Shown piece after piece: positions 34,432 through 46,036 of a stretch of 64,000 nucleotides of DNA; position 1 is the first letter of the stretch; every line of letters starts with the position of its first letter. Below the pieces are notes generated by a model, which saw only the letters and a list, made by a program, of their open reading frames with translations, was not told the DNA's origin and searched no databases. The position numbers were made by a program, and so were the translations under genes. The DNA comes from Streptomyces showdoensis (GTDB lineage: Bacteria; Actinomycetota; Actinomycetes; Streptomycetales; Streptomycetaceae), in assembly GCF_039535475.1 (NCBI RefSeq), contig NZ_BAAAXG010000026.1, forward strand, positions 1,550,001 to 1,614,000, in the 5' to 3' direction.

Positions 34432-35367
34432 ATGTCAGCCACCCGGTATACGTATCTCGGTCCCGAAGGCACCTTCACGGAGGCCGCGCTGCGTACGCTG
34501 CCCGAGGCCGCGACGCGGGAGCTCGTCCCGATGGTCTCGGTCCCGGCGGCGCTGGACGCCGTGCGCAACGGGGAGGCCGCGGCCGCGCTGGTGCCGATCG
34601 AGAACTCGGTCGAGGGCGGGGTGACGGCGACTCTCGACGAGCTGGCCTCGGGCGAGCCGCTGATGATCTACCGCGAGGTGCTGCTGCCGATCGCCTTCGC
34701 CCTGCTCGTGCGGCCGGGGACGAAGCTGTCGGAGATCAAGACCGTCACGGGTCACCCGGTGGCCCAGCCGCAGGTGCGGAACTGGCTGCGGGCGCATCTG
34801 CCGGAGGCGGTCTGGGAGTCCGCCGCGTCCAACGCGGACGGGGCCCGGCTGGTCCAGGAGGGCCGCTTCGACGCGGCCTTCGCGGGCGAGTTCGCGGCGG
34901 CGACCTACGGTCTGGAGGCCCTGGTCACCGAGATCCACGACGCCGAGAACGCCGAGACGCGCTTCGTGCTGGTGGGCCGGCCGGCCCGGCCCGCGGCGCC
35001 GACGGGTGCGGACAAGACCTCGGTCGTGCTGTGGCTGGGCGAGGACCACCCCGGTGCGCTCCTCGAACTCCTCCAGGAATTCGCCGTCCGCGGAGTCAAC
35101 CTGATGCTGATCCAGTCCCGTCCCACGGGGGCCGGGATCGGGAACTACTGCTTCGCGGTGGACGCCGAGGGACATATCTCGGACCGGCGGGTCGGCGAGG
35201 CCCTGATGGGGCTGAAGCGGATCTGTCCGAAGGTGCGCTTCCTCGGCTCGTATCCGCGGGCGGGCGTGGCGGTCGAGGACGTGCGGGCGCTGCGGCGCGG
35301 CACCTCTGACGCGGAGTTCACGGACGCCTCGGACTGGCTGGCGCGGGCCCAGGACGGCCGGGCGTAG
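34432..35367 (+). CDS. pheA: Prephenate dehydratase
   Basis: The 311-residue protein has the dehydratase domain (YLGPEGTFTEAALR at the start, VPIENSVEGGVTATLDEL, NAETRFVLVG with the Thr-Arg-Phe motif) and a C-terminal ACT domain (GALLELLQEFAVRGVNLMLIQSRP) for feedback control by phenylalanine. It converts prephenate to phenylpyruvate in phenylalanine synthesis. No chorismate mutase domain is fused. ATG 34432 is the only plausible start. The gene lies alone before serS. Confidence 0.95.
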   Translation: MSATRYTYLGPEGTFTEAALRTLPEAATRELVPMVSVPAALDAVRNGEAAAALVPIENSVEGGVTATLDELASGEPLMIYREVLLPIAFALLVRPGTKLSEIKTVTGHPVAQPQVRNWLRAHLPEAVWESAASNADGARLVQEGRFDAAFAGEFAAATYGLEALVTEIHDAENAETRFVLVGRPARPAAPTGADKTSVVLWLGEDHPGALLELLQEFAVRGVNLMLIQSRPTGAGIGNYCFAVDAEGHISDRRVGEALMGLKRICPKVRFLGSYPRAGVAVEDVRALRRGTSDAEFTDASDWLARAQDGRA

Positions 35368-35381
35368 CCACCGGCGGGCGG

Positions 35382-35627
35382 TTTCCCACAAAGTTATCCA
35401 CAGGCTTGCGTCTCGACCTGGGGACAAGTCGACAAGCGCACCGACCCCGTGTCACCGCATGCCCGGCATGGTCGACAAATCGTCGTCACCCCTGCTCCGG
35501 GGACCCACTCTTCGGGGCGAGGCATTCCCACTCGAATGAGTGGGAAAATGCCGGCGGTCATCGTGGTCCACAGATCTTCCACACAGCCTGTGGATAACCC
35601 TTCGGAGTCCCGTATTCCTGTGGAGAA
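35382..35627. promoter_or_regulatory. Cluster of DnaA-box-like sequences upstream of serS
   Basis: Perfect TTATCCACA occurs at 35394-35402 (plus) and 35589-35597 (minus). One-mismatch boxes are TGGTCCACA (35564-35572) and TTCTCCACA (35619-35627, minus), and two weaker ones lie at 35382-35390 and 35575-35583. Streptomyces DnaA prefers TTGTCCACA and accepts TTATCCACA. Confidence 0.6.
35525..35546. promoter_or_regulatory. 9-bp perfect hairpin TTCCCACTC-GAAT-GAGTGGGAA
   Basis: It lies about midway between pheA and serS. It could end pheA transcription or be an operator or leader structure for serS; the sequence alone does not decide. Confidence 0.45.
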
Positions 35628-35730
35628 CTCCGAATGGGAAAAGAATGGAAAAACAAAGCAATTCGGGCAAAGTGACACGCAAGGCTATATGGGGTGGGGT
35701 CGCACGAGCCCGCACCGGTAGCCTGGTGGG

Positions 35731-37020
35731 GTGATTGACCTTCGCCTGCTCCGTGAGGACCCCGACCGTGTTCGCGCCTCCCAGCGCGCCCGTGGAGAGG
35801 ACGTCGCGCTCGTCGACGCCCTGCTCTCCGCCGATGAGCGGCGCAGGTCGTCCGGCGTCCGCTTCGACGAGCTCCGATCCGAGCAGAAGGCGCTCGGCAA
35901 GCTGATCCCCAAGGCCTCCCCCGAGGAGCGCACCGCGCTCCTGCAGAAGGCCGAGCAGCTCAAGATCGACGTCAAGGCCGCCGAGGCCGAGCAGAACGAG
36001 GCCGACGAGACGGCCCGTACGCTCCTCCTCCAGCTCGGCAACATCGTCCACCCGGACGTGCCCGTGGGCGGCGAGGAGGACTTCGTCGTCCTCGAGACGC
36101 ACGGCACCATCCGCGACTTCGCCGCCGAGGGCTTCGAGCCCAAGGACCACCTGGAGCTCGGCGAGGCGCTCGGCGCCATCGACGTCGAGCGCGGCGCCAA
36201 GGTCTCCGGCTCGCGCTTCTACTACCTGACCGGCGTCGGCGCGCTCCTGGAGCTCGCCCTCGTCAACGCGGCGATCGCGCAGGCCACCGAGGCCGGCTTC
36301 ATCCCGATGCTGACCCCGGCGCTGGTCCGCCCGCGCGCCATGGAGGGCACCGGCTTCCTCGGCCAGGCCGCGGAGAACGTGTACCACCTGGAGAAGGACG
36401 ACTACTACCTGGTCGGCACCTCCGAGGTCCCGCTCGCCGCGTACCACATGGACGAGATCATCGACGCCGACAAGCTGCCGCTGCGCTACGCCGGCTTCTC
36501 GCCGTGCTTCCGCCGCGAGGCCGGCACCTACGGCAAGGACACCCGCGGCATCTTCCGCGTCCACCAGTTCGACAAGGTCGAGATGTTCTCGTACGTCGCC
36601 CCGGAGGACGCCGAGGCCGAGCACAAGCGGCTCCTGGACTGGGAGAAGCAGTGGCTGACCTCCCTGGAGCTGCCCTTCCAGGTGATCGACGTCGCCACCG
36701 GCGACCTGGGCTCCTCCGCCTCCCGCAAGTTCGACTGCGAGGCCTGGATCCCCACCCAGGGCAAGTACCGCGAGCTGACCTCCGCCTCGAACTGCGACGG
36801 CTTCCAGGCCCGCCGCCTGTCCGTCCGCATGCGCGAGGAGCAGGGCGGCAAGAAGACCGTGCAGCCGCTGGCCACCCTGAACGGCACGCTGTGCGCCGTC
36901 CCGCGCACGATCGTGGCGATCCTGGAGAACCACCAGCTGCCGGACGGCTCGGTGCGCGTGCCCGAGGTGCTGCGCCCCTACCTCGGCGGCCGTGAGGTCC
37001 TGGAGCCGATCTCCAAGTGA
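35731..37020 (+). CDS. serS: Seryl-tRNA synthetase
   Basis: The 429-residue class II synthetase has the N-terminal coiled-coil arm (about residues 30-110) that recognises the long variable arm of tRNA-Ser, and the three class II motifs, including motif 2 around [25 protein letters not shown] and motif 3 near [20 protein letters not shown]. It charges tRNA-Ser, two isoacceptors of which are encoded in this window. GTG 35731 follows GGTGGG. The stop overlaps the next gene (GTGA, 37017-37020), so the HAD phosphatase is cotranscribed. Confidence 0.97.
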   Translation: MIDLRLLREDPDRVRASQRARGEDVALVDALLSADERRRSSGVRFDELRSEQKALGKLIPKASPEERTALLQKAEQLKIDVKAAEAEQNEADETARTLLLQLGNIVHPDVPVGGEEDFVVLETHGTIRDFAAEGFEPKDHLELGEALGAIDVERGAKVSGSRFYYLTGVGALLELALVNAAIAQATEAGFIPMLTPALVRPRAMEGTGFLGQAAENVYHLEKDDYYLVGTSEVPLAAYHMDEIIDADKLPLRYAGFSPCFRREAGTYGKDTRGIFRVHQFDKVEMFSYVAPEDAEAEHKRLLDWEKQWLTSLELPFQVIDVATGDLGSSASRKFDCEAWIPTQGKYRELTSASNCDGFQARRLSVRMREEQGGKKTVQPLATLNGTLCAVPRTIVAILENHQLPDGSVRVPEVLRPYLGGREVLEPISK

Positions 37021-37823
37021 GCACCTTCCCCTACCGCCTGGTGGCGACGGACCTCGACGGCACGCTGCTGCGTGCCGACGAGTCCGTCTCGGACCGTACG
37101 CGGGACGCGCTCGCCGCCGCCACGGAGGCGGGCGCCGCGCACATCGTCGTCACGGGCCGGGCGGTGCCCTGGACCCGGCACATCCTCGACGACCTCGGCT
37201 ACGAGGGGATCGCGGTGTGCGGGCAGGGCGCGCAGGTCTACCACGCCGGTGAGCACCGGCTGCTGACCTCGCTGACCCTGGACCGGCAGCTCGCCGGGCT
37301 CGCCCTGTCGAAGATCGAGGCCGAGGTGGGCCCGCTGGCGCTCGCCGCGAGCCGCGACGGTCTGGAGGGCGAGGTCCTGATCGGCCCCGGCTACCGGGTC
37401 CAGGAGGGCCCGCTGCCGTACGTCCCGTACGAGGACCCGGCGGAGCTGTGGGCGGCCCCGCTGACCAAGCTCTACCTCCAGCACCCGACGCTCGGCGACG
37501 ACGAGCTGACCCGGATCGCGCGCCAGACGGTCGGCGGGCTCGTGGACGTCGTCATGGCGGGACCGGGGATCGTCGAGGTCCTCCCGCTCGGCCTGAGCAA
37601 GGCGACCGGGCTCTCGCTCGCCGCGCGCCGGCTGGGCGTGAAGGCCGCGGAGACGATCGCCTTCGGCGACATGCCCAACGACATCCCGATGTTCGGCTGG
37701 GCCGCGCGCGGCGTCGCGATGGGCAACGCCCACGAGGAGCTGCGGGCGGTCGCCGACGAGGTGACCGCGTCCAACGAGGAGGACGGCATCGCGCTCGTCC
37801 TGGAGCGCCTGCTGGAGGCGTAG
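37017..37823 (+). CDS. Cof-type HAD-family hydrolase
   Basis: The 268-residue protein has HAD motif I ([16 protein letters not shown]), motif II (VVTGRAVPW), the motif III lysine ([17 protein letters not shown]) and motif IV ([15 protein letters not shown]), with the Cof/C2B cap between. It should be a cytosolic phosphatase of small phosphorylated metabolites. Translational coupling to serS suggests a linked expression level but not a known function. A close relative is encoded at 55267. Confidence 0.88.
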   Translation: MSTFPYRLVATDLDGTLLRADESVSDRTRDALAAATEAGAAHIVVTGRAVPWTRHILDDLGYEGIAVCGQGAQVYHAGEHRLLTSLTLDRQLAGLALSKIEAEVGPLALAASRDGLEGEVLIGPGYRVQEGPLPYVPYEDPAELWAAPLTKLYLQHPTLGDDELTRIARQTVGGLVDVVMAGPGIVEVLPLGLSKATGLSLAARRLGVKAAETIAFGDMPNDIPMFGWAARGVAMGNAHEELRAVADEVTASNEEDGIALVLERLLEA

Positions 37824-37839
37824 TACCGGACATGAGGAG

Positions 37840-37888
37840 CGGGGCGGCCCGCGCGGTTCGCCCCCGCGCGCTCGAAGCGGCCGCCCCG
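37840..37888. terminator. Bidirectional terminator between convergent genes
   Basis: CGGGGCGGCC (37840-37849) pairs with GGCCGCCCCG (37879-37888), with further GC pairing inside. It lies between the HAD gene and the rhomboid-like gene. Confidence 0.65.
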
Positions 37889-37902
37889 TTCCCGTCTCCC
37901 TA

Positions 37903-38577
37903 GTGTGGGTCGGACGCCCCCGCGTGGACCACCGGTTTATCCGGCACGTGCCGGGTCAGCGGCCAGAACGCGAGCCCGATGAGCAGCGAGATCGCGTGCC
38001 CCAGGTCGGTGTACGTGTGGTTGGTGACCAGCGGCACCGCGAAGAAGGCCACCGCCCCCGCCAGGTAGAACCAGCGCCAGGGCCGGGGCAGCCGATAGGT
38101 CAGGATGCCGACCGAGGCGGCGAGGCCGTAGCTCACCCCGATGTCGACGACGTGCGCCATGCTGCGCGGCACGTCGTGGTCCTGGATCGCCTCCAGGACC
38201 ACCTTCTGGCTGATGAGGGTGGCGGCGATGTGCGCCGTCGCCACGACGACCAGCCACTTCACCGTGCCGAGCCAGCGCTCCACCGGCGCGTGGAAGACCT
38301 CGAAGAGGACCGCGTAGAGCAGCAGGCTCGCCGGGTTCTCGATCCAGAACGCGCTGCCGAGCAGCGCCTGCATCGGGTGGCGGGAGAGCTCGTACAGGTT
38401 GCTGCTGTTGCGGTGCAGCAGATAGTGGTCCAGCCCGTCCGGGGACAGGGCGATGCAGAGGCTGGTGATCGCGATGACGGCCAGCCAGACATGCGTGCCG
38501 GGTGACGAACGCACCCACGACCTGATCGGCCGGGACGGTTCGCCACCCGGGGCATGGGACGGGGTTTCACGTGGCAC
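37903..38577 (-). CDS. Rhomboid-like integral membrane protein
   Basis: The 225-residue protein has about six hydrophobic segments in the arrangement of rhomboid-fold proteins: PGTHVWLAVIAITSLCIAL, a re-entrant stretch with YELSRHPMQALLGSAFWIE, LVVVATAHIAATLIS, and DIGVSYGLAASVGIL. The serine in the GVSYG position could correspond to the GxSG nucleophile, and the last segment contains HAIS, but the match is weak. It may be an inactive relative. GTG 38577 has no clear ribosome site and overlaps a degenerate parS-like sequence. Confidence 0.7.
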
Positions 38578-38623
38578 GTATATGTGCCTATCACCCCGAG
38601 CCGGGTGATACCTGTGAGGAACC

Positions 38624-40027
<1,404 letters not shown>

Positions 40028-40174
40028 GACTGACTCCCGAGGGTGGTGAGGGTGTTCGGTCCACGTACGAGTCCACGTACGAGCCCACAGTAGTCCCGCC
40101 GCTGCGGCGCGGCGGGGGCAACGGGAAGGGCAGTTGTAGGATGACTGGGCAACCGGGCGAATCAAGGAGCGGTG

Positions 40175-40855
40175 ATGGCGCTGAAGGCGGCGGGACGGGT
40201 CTCGCTGGTGGACTCCGTGGTGGAACAGCTGCGCACGCAGCTCACCGAGGGAGAGTGGGCCGTCGGCGACCGCATCCCCACCGAGCACGAGCTCGCCGAA
40301 CTCCTCGGCGTCGGCCGCAACACCGTGCGCGAGGCCGTCCGCGTCCTGGTCCACGCCGGGCTCCTGGAGTCCCGGCAGGGCAACGGCACCTTCGTCAGGT
40401 CCACCGCCGACCCGGCCGCCGTCCTGCGCGGGGTGCGGCACGCCGGAGCGCTGGACGTCCTGGAGCTGCGGGTCGCCCTGGAGGCGGAGGCGGCGCGCCT
40501 CGCGGCCGTCCGCCGGGACACCCACGACCTGCTGCGGCTGCGGGCGGCCCTGACCACCCTGCGCGAACAGGGCGACCGGGACGCCGACGCGGACGTCGCC
40601 TTCCACCTCGCGGTCGTCGAGGCCACCCACAACGCGGCCTTCCGCGAGGTCTACCGCTTCTTCTCCGCCCAGGTGCACGAGTCCCTGGTGGAGGCGCTGG
40701 GCGACCGCGCCATGCCACCGGTCGACATCGACGCCCACGAGGCGCTGGTCGCGGCGATCGAGGCGGCCGACCCGGAGGCGGCGGAGGCGCAGGCGCGCGA
40801 ACTGCTGCGGGTCCCGATGGAGACCGTCGCCGCGCTGACGGAGGGGTCGCGATGA
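40175..40855 (+). CDS. GntR-family regulator of the FadR/FCD group
   Basis: ATG 40175 lies 5 bases after AAGGAG (GTG 40172 is too close). The 226-residue protein has a winged helix ([40 protein letters not shown]) and an all-helical FCD ligand domain ([31 protein letters not shown]). The stop overlaps the transporter start (ATGA, 40852-40855), so it probably controls that transporter in response to a small carboxylate or a similar ligand. Confidence 0.9.
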   Translation: MALKAAGRVSLVDSVVEQLRTQLTEGEWAVGDRIPTEHELAELLGVGRNTVREAVRVLVHAGLLESRQGNGTFVRSTADPAAVLRGVRHAGALDVLELRVALEAEAARLAAVRRDTHDLLRLRAALTTLREQGDRDADADVAFHLAVVEATHNAAFREVYRFFSAQVHESLVEALGDRAMPPVDIDAHEALVAAIEAADPEAAEAQARELLRVPMETVAALTEGSR

Positions 40856-42129
40856 GCCGGGAGACCTCCGAGGCCCCGGTCGTGGCGCCCGTCCTCGTCG
40901 ACGCGGAGGCCGATGTCCGGCCCTCCGCCGCGGGGGCGGCGGCCCGGCGGGCGCTGCTCGCCCGTCCGGTGGTGCTCCTGGTCGGGATCGTGCTGGCCTC
41001 GGTCAACATGCGCGCCGCGCTCGCGAGCGTGTCGCCGCTGGTGAGCGAGATATCCGAGGCGTACGGCCTGTCGGCGGCCGCGTCCTCCCTGGTGACCTCG
41101 GTGCCGGTGCTCTTCCTGGGGCTCGGCGCGCTGGTCGCGCCCTGGCTCGGACGGCGCTTCGGCGCGGAGCGGGTGCTGTTCGCGGCGCTGCTGCTGCTCG
41201 GCGCCGGCATCCTGGTGCGGGTGCTGCCCTCGTCGGCCGCGCTGTACTGCGGCGGCGTCCTGGTCGGCACCGCCATCGCCCTGCTGAACGTCCTGATGCC
41301 CGGTCTCATCAAGCGGGACTTCCCGGACCGGGCCGCGTCGATGACCTCCGTCTACACGGGCTCGATGATCGCGGGCGCCACCGTCGTCGCGGCCTCCTCG
41401 GTGCCGCTGGAGCGGGTGCTCGGTGGCTGGCAGGCCTCGCTCGGCTTCTGGTCGCTGCTCGCGGCGGTCGCGGCGCTGGCCTGGCTGCCGCAGGTGCTGA
41501 TCGCCCGGGGCCGCACCGGGCACGAGCTGCGGGCCGCGGGCCCGGCCGCCGCCCCCGTCCGGTCCGTCTGGCGCTCGCCGCTGGCCTGGCAGGTGACGCT
41601 GTTCATGGGGCTGCAGTCGCTGTGGTCGTACGTCCTGATCGCCTGGATGCCGACGATCTTCACGGACCACGGGATGAGCCGCTCGACGGCGGGCGTCGTC
41701 TTCGCCTTCAACAACCTCATCCAGGTGGCCGGCGCCTTCGCCGTGCCGCTGCTCGCCGGGCGGATGCGCAGCCAGCGCCCGCTGATCGTGCTGGTGACGA
41801 CGCTGGTCGCGGCGGGATACGCCGGGCTGATGGTCGCCCCGGTGCAGGGCGCCTGGCTCTGGTCGGCGGTCCTCGGCGTGGGTCAGGGCGGGGCGGTGGG
41901 GCTCGCGCTCACCCTGATCGTGCTGCGTTCGGGCGACGCGGTGACGGCCGCCCGGCTGTCCGGCATGGCCCAGACCGTGGGCTATCTGCTGGCCGCCGCG
42001 GGGCCGCTGGCCGCGGGCGCCCTGCACCAGGCCACCGGCTCCTGGACGCCGCCGATCCTCGCCGTGCTCGGCGTGTGCGCGGCGGCGCTCGCGGTCGGAC
42101 TGCTGGCGGCCCGCAACCGCACGGTCTGA
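40852..42129 (+). CDS. MFS transporter, CynX/NimT group
   Basis: The 425-residue protein has about twelve transmembrane helices. The block [24 protein letters not shown] in the first helix and [20 protein letters not shown] resemble the CynX (cyanate) and NimT (nitroimidazole) transporters. It lies in an operon with a GntR regulator. The substrate is unknown; CynX/NimT is a family label only. Confidence 0.88.
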   Translation: MSRETSEAPVVAPVLVDAEADVRPSAAGAAARRALLARPVVLLVGIVLASVNMRAALASVSPLVSEISEAYGLSAAASSLVTSVPVLFLGLGALVAPWLGRRFGAERVLFAALLLLGAGILVRVLPSSAALYCGGVLVGTAIALLNVLMPGLIKRDFPDRAASMTSVYTGSMIAGATVVAASSVPLERVLGGWQASLGFWSLLAAVAALAWLPQVLIARGRTGHELRAAGPAAAPVRSVWRSPLAWQVTLFMGLQSLWSYVLIAWMPTIFTDHGMSRSTAGVVFAFNNLIQVAGAFAVPLLAGRMRSQRPLIVLVTTLVAAGYAGLMVAPVQGAWLWSAVLGVGQGGAVGLALTLIVLRSGDAVTAARLSGMAQTVGYLLAAAGPLAAGALHQATGSWTPPILAVLGVCAAALAVGLLAARNRTV

Positions 42130-42175
42130 GGACGCCGGCGGCGCCGGACGCCCCCGAGGAAACGGACTCGGACAG

Positions 42176-42245
42176 GCCGGAGCCGTACGGTCCGAGGACA
42201 CGGACACGCCGGAGCCGTACGGTCCGAGGACACGTACGGCTCCGG
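42176..42245. terminator. 26-bp direct repeat ending in a 12-bp hairpin, likely terminator
   Basis: A 26-bp sequence occurs at 42176-42201 and 42208-42233. The second copy's CCGGAGCCGTAC (42209-42220) pairs with GTACGGCTCCGG (42234-42245). It lies between the convergent transporter and ABC permease genes. Confidence 0.65.
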
Positions 42246-42271
42246 GGCGGGGCCCTCACGGGCCGGGGCGG

Positions 42272-42991
42272 CTACTCCTCGCCCGCCAGGGTCATCGACC
42301 GCAGCTTGTGGCCGGCGAACCAGGTCGCCCCGACCGTCACGGCGACCAGCAGCATCACCGCGGTCGGCAGCGCCACCTCGGAGCTGATCAGGCCGTCGCC
42401 GGTGACCTTCTCCGCCAGGGCCAGCGCCCACTGCTGGACGCTCAGGGTCTTGGCGCCCGCGATCAGGGAGCCGAACAGGGCCTCCCACACCAGGGCGTAG
42501 ACCAGGCCGATGACGACCGCGTGGCGGCTGACCGTGCCGAGCAGGAGGAACATCGCGCTGTACGCGATGGAGGCCACCAGGGCCGCCACCGTGTAGGCGA
42601 CCGCCACCTGCTGCCCGTTGCCGTTGAGGATGAATCCGGCGATCAGCGTGGGCACGGCGGAGAAGACCATCGTCACGGCGACGGCGACGATCAGCTTGGT
42701 GAAGATGATCGTGGGCCGCTTCACCGGCTTGGCCAGCAGGTAGACGATCGAGCCGTCGTCGATCTCCGGGCCGATGGCGCCGGTGCCGGCGATCACGCCG
42801 ATCAGGGGCACCATCGTGGCCAGGGCGAAACCGCCGAGGACGTCGGCGGCGACCTGGTCGTCGGCTCCGTTGAACAGGCGGACCGCCACGGCGATCACGA
42901 TCAGCATGGCCGGCAGCCCGAACAGGATCAGGGCCCGTCGGCGGCCGAGCAGGGCCCGGTAGGTGAGCCGGGCGACTGTGGGGTTGTACAT
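42272..42991 (-). CDS. ABC-2 type transporter permease
   Basis: The 239-residue protein has about six transmembrane helices (ALILFGLPAMLIVIAVAV, GFALATMVPLIGVIAGTG, LIVAVAVTMVFSAVPTLIAGF and others) and the ABC-2 block GPEIDDGSIVYLLAKPVKRPTIIFTK. It is the last gene of a four-gene operon and pairs with the ATPase 14 bases upstream. No substrate can be inferred. Confidence 0.87.
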   Translation of the reverse strand: MYNPTVARLTYRALLGRRRALILFGLPAMLIVIAVAVRLFNGADDQVAADVLGGFALATMVPLIGVIAGTGAIGPEIDDGSIVYLLAKPVKRPTIIFTKLIVAVAVTMVFSAVPTLIAGFILNGNGQQVAVAYTVAALVASIAYSAMFLLLGTVSRHAVVIGLVYALVWEALFGSLIAGAKTLSVQQWALALAEKVTGDGLISSEVALPTAVMLLVAVTVGATWFAGHKLRSMTLAGEE

Positions 42992-43005
42992 CGGTCGGGC
43001 TCCTT

Positions 43006-43920
43006 TCAGGCCGCTACGAGATACGAGAAGACCGATTCGAGGGATTCGTCCGAGGGCGAGACCGTGAGCAGCCGGATGCCCCGCTCCTTGGCCACCTTCG
43101 GCAGCAGTTCGGTGAACCGTCCGAAGTCGACGGCCTGGACGCGCAGTCCGCCCTCGGCCGTGTGGTCGACCTCGATGCCGGCCGTCGACGGGTCGGCGAT
43201 CAGCGCCGCCGCCAGGGCCCGGTCGTCGCTGGAGCGGACGAGATAGCGGTGCGGCCGGTCCGTCATGAGCCGGCGGATGCGGCGGAAGTCGCCGGAGGCG
43301 GCGTGCCGTCCGGCCACGATCACCTCGATGTGCGAGGCGAGCTGCTCGACCTCCTCCAGGATGTGCGAGGAGAAGAGGACCGTGCGGCCCTCGGCGCCCA
43401 TCCGGCGCAGCAGATCCATCAGCTGCATGCGCTGGCGCGGGTCCATGCCGTTGAAGGGCTCGTCGAGCAGCAGCACGGACGGCTCGTGGACGAGGGCCGA
43501 GGCCATCTTCACGCGCTGCCGCATGCCCTTGCTGTACGTGGAGATCTTGCGGTCCTGGGCGTACTCCATCTCGACCGTGGCGAGGGCCCGCCGGGCCTCC
43601 TCGTCGCCGAGGCCCTGCAGCTCCGCGTTGGCGACGACGAACTCGCGGCCGGTGAGGAAGTCGTACATCGCCTCCCGCTCGGGGACGACGCCGATGGTCC
43701 GGTAGACCGACTCGTTGCGCCAGATCGCCTCGCCGTCGAGGGTGACCGTGCCGGTGGAGGGCGGCAGGAAGCCGCCCATCATGTTGATCAGGGTGGACTT
43801 CCCGGCGCCGTTGGGGCCGAGCAGGCCGGTGACGCCCGGACCGACGGTCATGGTGACGTCGTTGACGGCCACGACGTTGCCGAACCAGCGCGAGGCGTGG
43901 TCGATGTTGAGCGTGGTCAC
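43006..43920 (-). CDS. ABC transporter ATP-binding protein
   Basis: GTG 43920 overlaps the stop of the upstream permease. The 304-residue protein has Walker A (GLLGPNGAGKSTLIN), a Q-loop (VVPEREAMYDFLTG), the signature YSKGMRQRVKMA, Walker B (VLLLDEPFNGMD) and the switch His (FSSHIL). The C-terminal 80 residues form a regulatory extension common in this export subfamily. It works with the permease at 42272. Confidence 0.92.
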   Translation of the reverse strand: MTTLNIDHASRWFGNVVAVNDVTMTVGPGVTGLLGPNGAGKSTLINMMGGFLPPSTGTVTLDGEAIWRNESVYRTIGVVPEREAMYDFLTGREFVVANAELQGLGDEEARRALATVEMEYAQDRKISTYSKGMRQRVKMASALVHEPSVLLLDEPFNGMDPRQRMQLMDLLRRMGAEGRTVLFSSHILEEVEQLASHIEVIVAGRHAASGDFRRIRRLMTDRPHRYLVRSSDDRALAAALIADPSTAGIEVDHTAEGGLRVQAVDFGRFTELLPKVAKERGIRLLTVSPSDESLESVFSYLVAA

Positions 43921-44822
43921 AGTCCGACCTTTCGGTAGCGGCGCATCAGCACGCCGTACGACCCGGCGATCAGCGCGAGGACGACCAGCACGTAGAGCGC
44001 GCCGACCGCGGTGCCGGGCGCGGCGGCCTCCCCGCCCGGGGCGGCGGTGGGCGCGCCGAGGAACGCGTCCTGCACACCGCCGATGAGGGTGATCGGCGAG
44101 AACAGGCCGATCCACTTGACCGCGCCGACGTTGTCCGTGCCGTAGGCGATGCCCTGGAGCGTGGAGACCGCTCCGTACGAGATCACCAGGGTGGCGATGA
44201 CGGCGGCGACGCCGAAGCCCCGGCGCGGGGTGAGGGCCGCCATGACGAGGCCGATGCCGCCGAAGAGGAGCGAGAGCAGCGTCACGGAGACGAGGCCCTG
44301 GCCGAGCATCTTCGTCTGCTCGGCGAAGTCCATCTTGGCGAGCAGCGAGCCGATCCAGAGGATCAGCAGCGGGGAGGCGGTGAGGACGAACATCGCGGAG
44401 GCCATCGCCCCGTACTTGGCGAGCACGTAGTCCACGCGCTCGATCGGGCGGGCGAAGTAGAGGGGGACGGTGCGGAACCTGAGGTCCCGGGAGACCGACT
44501 GGGGGGCCTGGGAGGCCAGGAAGATGGCGATGACCATCTGGAGGAAGATCGCGTACTGCGTGTACTCGATCGGCAGCTTCGACGACTTGGTGACGACCGC
44601 GACCGCGACGATGATCAGCGCGGGCACGCACATCACGGCGAAGAGCAGCATCGGCAGCACCTTGGACTTGGCGCTGCGGCCCAGTCCGTACGCGCCGCGC
44701 AGCGACTGGGAGAACAGCGCCCGGCGCGCGGAGGCGCGGCCGAGGCGCGGTCCGTCGTAGCCGCGGTAGCCGATGTTGTGGATCCGGGTGTTCGCCGTGT
44801 CGTCAGTGGCCTGGGAGCTCAT
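43917..44822 (-). CDS. ABC-2 type transporter permease
   Basis: ATG 44822 overlaps the stop of the upstream ATPase. The 301-residue protein has a cytoplasmic N-terminus of about 60 residues (NIGYRGYDGPRLGR) and about six helices, with SRDLRFRTVPLYFARPIERVDYVLAKY between the second and third. It is the permease partner of the ATPase at 44819. Confidence 0.88.
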   Translation of the reverse strand: MSSQATDDTANTRIHNIGYRGYDGPRLGRASARRALFSQSLRGAYGLGRSAKSKVLPMLLFAVMCVPALIIVAVAVVTKSSKLPIEYTQYAIFLQMVIAIFLASQAPQSVSRDLRFRTVPLYFARPIERVDYVLAKYGAMASAMFVLTASPLLILWIGSLLAKMDFAEQTKMLGQGLVSVTLLSLLFGGIGLVMAALTPRRGFGVAAVIATLVISYGAVSTLQGIAYGTDNVGAVKWIGLFSPITLIGGVQDAFLGAPTAAPGGEAAAPGTAVGALYVLVVLALIAGSYGVLMRRYRKVGL

Positions 44823-45781
44823 CGCGTCGGCACCTCCTCCTGCTGCTGCGCCTTGAAGACCTCGGCGATGTGGTGCCGGCGCTGCTCCATACGGACCAGG
44901 CCGAGGCCGAGGTCGGCGACGGTGTCGCGGACCAGGTCGTACGTCTCCTCGCCGGCGGCCTCCAGGAGCAGGATGTGCCCGGCGCCCGGGAGTCCCTCCT
45001 CCACGCCGCCGTGCAGGGTCACTCCGGCGGCGGCCAGGGCGGCGCGGAGCGCCTCCGTGCCGTCGGGGTGGGCGTCGGAGTCGGTGACCTCGACCGCGAG
45101 GGTGGTGGTCGTGCGGGTGAAGTCGCTGGTGGAGCTGGAGCGGAGCAGCTTGCCGCCGTCGATGACGACGACGTGGTCGCAGGTGCGCTCCAGCTCGCCG
45201 AGGAGGTGGGAGGTGACCAGGACCGAGATGCCGAAGTCCGTCCACACCCGCCGGATCAGGCCGAGCATGTCGTCGCGGCCGACCGGGTCGAGGCCGTTGG
45301 TCGGCTCGTCGAGCAGGACCAGCTTCGGGTCGTGGACGAGGGCCTGGGCCAGCTTCACGCGCTGCTTCATGCCGGTCGAGTAGCCGCCCATGGGGCGGTA
45401 GCGCTCCTCGTACAGGCCGACGTGGCGCAGGGTGTCCGCGGTCCGCTCGCGGGCGGCGGTCGCGGGCAGACCGGACATGCGCGCCATGTGGACGACGAAC
45501 TCGGTCGCCGAGACGTCCGGCGGCAGGCAGTCGTGCTCCGGCATGTAGCCGACGCGCTCACGGATCTGGGCGCCGGAGGTCGCGACGTCGAGTCCGAGGA
45601 CTTCGGCGCGGCCCTCCGTGGCCGGGGACAGACCAAGAAGGATCTTGATCATCGTCGACTTGCCGGCTCCGTTGGCACCCACAAGTCCGGTCACACCGGG
45701 CCCGATGTCCAGGGAGAGCCGGTCGAGAGCGGTCACCCGGGGGAACCGCTTGCTGAGGCTTTCGGTCGCGATCACAGTCAC
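44819..45781 (-). CDS. ABC transporter ATP-binding protein
   Basis: The 320-residue protein has Walker A (GLVGANGAGKSTMIK), signature YSTGMKQRVKLAQ, Walker B (LVLLDEPTNGLDP) and the switch His (VTSHLLG). It opens the operon ATPase-permease-ATPase-permease. I used GTG 45781 (VTVIATESLSKRF); GTG 45775 is equally possible and no clear ribosome site is seen, so the mRNA may be leaderless. The operon probably encodes two related exporters or one with two halves. Confidence 0.9.
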   Translation of the reverse strand: MTVIATESLSKRFPRVTALDRLSLDIGPGVTGLVGANGAGKSTMIKILLGLSPATEGRAEVLGLDVATSGAQIRERVGYMPEHDCLPPDVSATEFVVHMARMSGLPATAARERTADTLRHVGLYEERYRPMGGYSTGMKQRVKLAQALVHDPKLVLLDEPTNGLDPVGRDDMLGLIRRVWTDFGISVLVTSHLLGELERTCDHVVVIDGGKLLRSSSTSDFTRTTTTLAVEVTDSDAHPDGTEALRAALAAAGVTLHGGVEEGLPGAGHILLLEAAGEETYDLVRDTVADLGLGLVRMEQRRHHIAEVFKAQQQEEVPTR

Positions 45782-46036
45782 GCCTACGACGGTAGTGGCG
45801 TGCGCCACAGCGGTCGTCAGCCCAACGGCTCGATCCCTCTCCGACTCCAGACGTACAAGCCCGTAGGGGAGTCGAGACCAAAGTCGTTCCGCGCCCCTCC
45901 GACCTGCTGTTCCGGCCACGGTTTTCCACAGGCCGTGCCGGACCCCTTGACGCAGCCGCCGGGCATTGTCACATTCATCGATGTCAAGTTACGGACGGGT
46001 AGCGCGGCCGGCGCTCACACGGGACGGGCGGGTGGC

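Larger units (their letters stand above)
35368..35730. other. pheA-serS intergenic region with DnaA boxes and hairpins
   Basis: No gene is present. The stretch is AT-richer than its surroundings and holds DnaA-box-like sequences on both strands, a perfect 9-bp hairpin (35525-35546), and an 8-bp inverted repeat (35601-35608 with 35627-35634). The serS promoter must lie in it. Confidence 0.7.

Noticed and set aside
35382..35627. Replication origin oriC
   Set aside because: Too few boxes and no dnaA-dnaN neighbours, so at most an accessory DnaA site.
35368..35730. T-box or other riboswitch before serS
   Set aside because: No T-box core sequence or specifier loop could be found; the hairpins are better explained as terminator or operator.
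38564..38577. Third parS site
   Set aside because: GTTTCACGTGGCAC keeps one half but has two mismatches in the other, too weak to call.
45922..45930. Isolated DnaA box TTTTCCACA
   Set aside because: Single, one mismatch and no neighbours; expected by chance.
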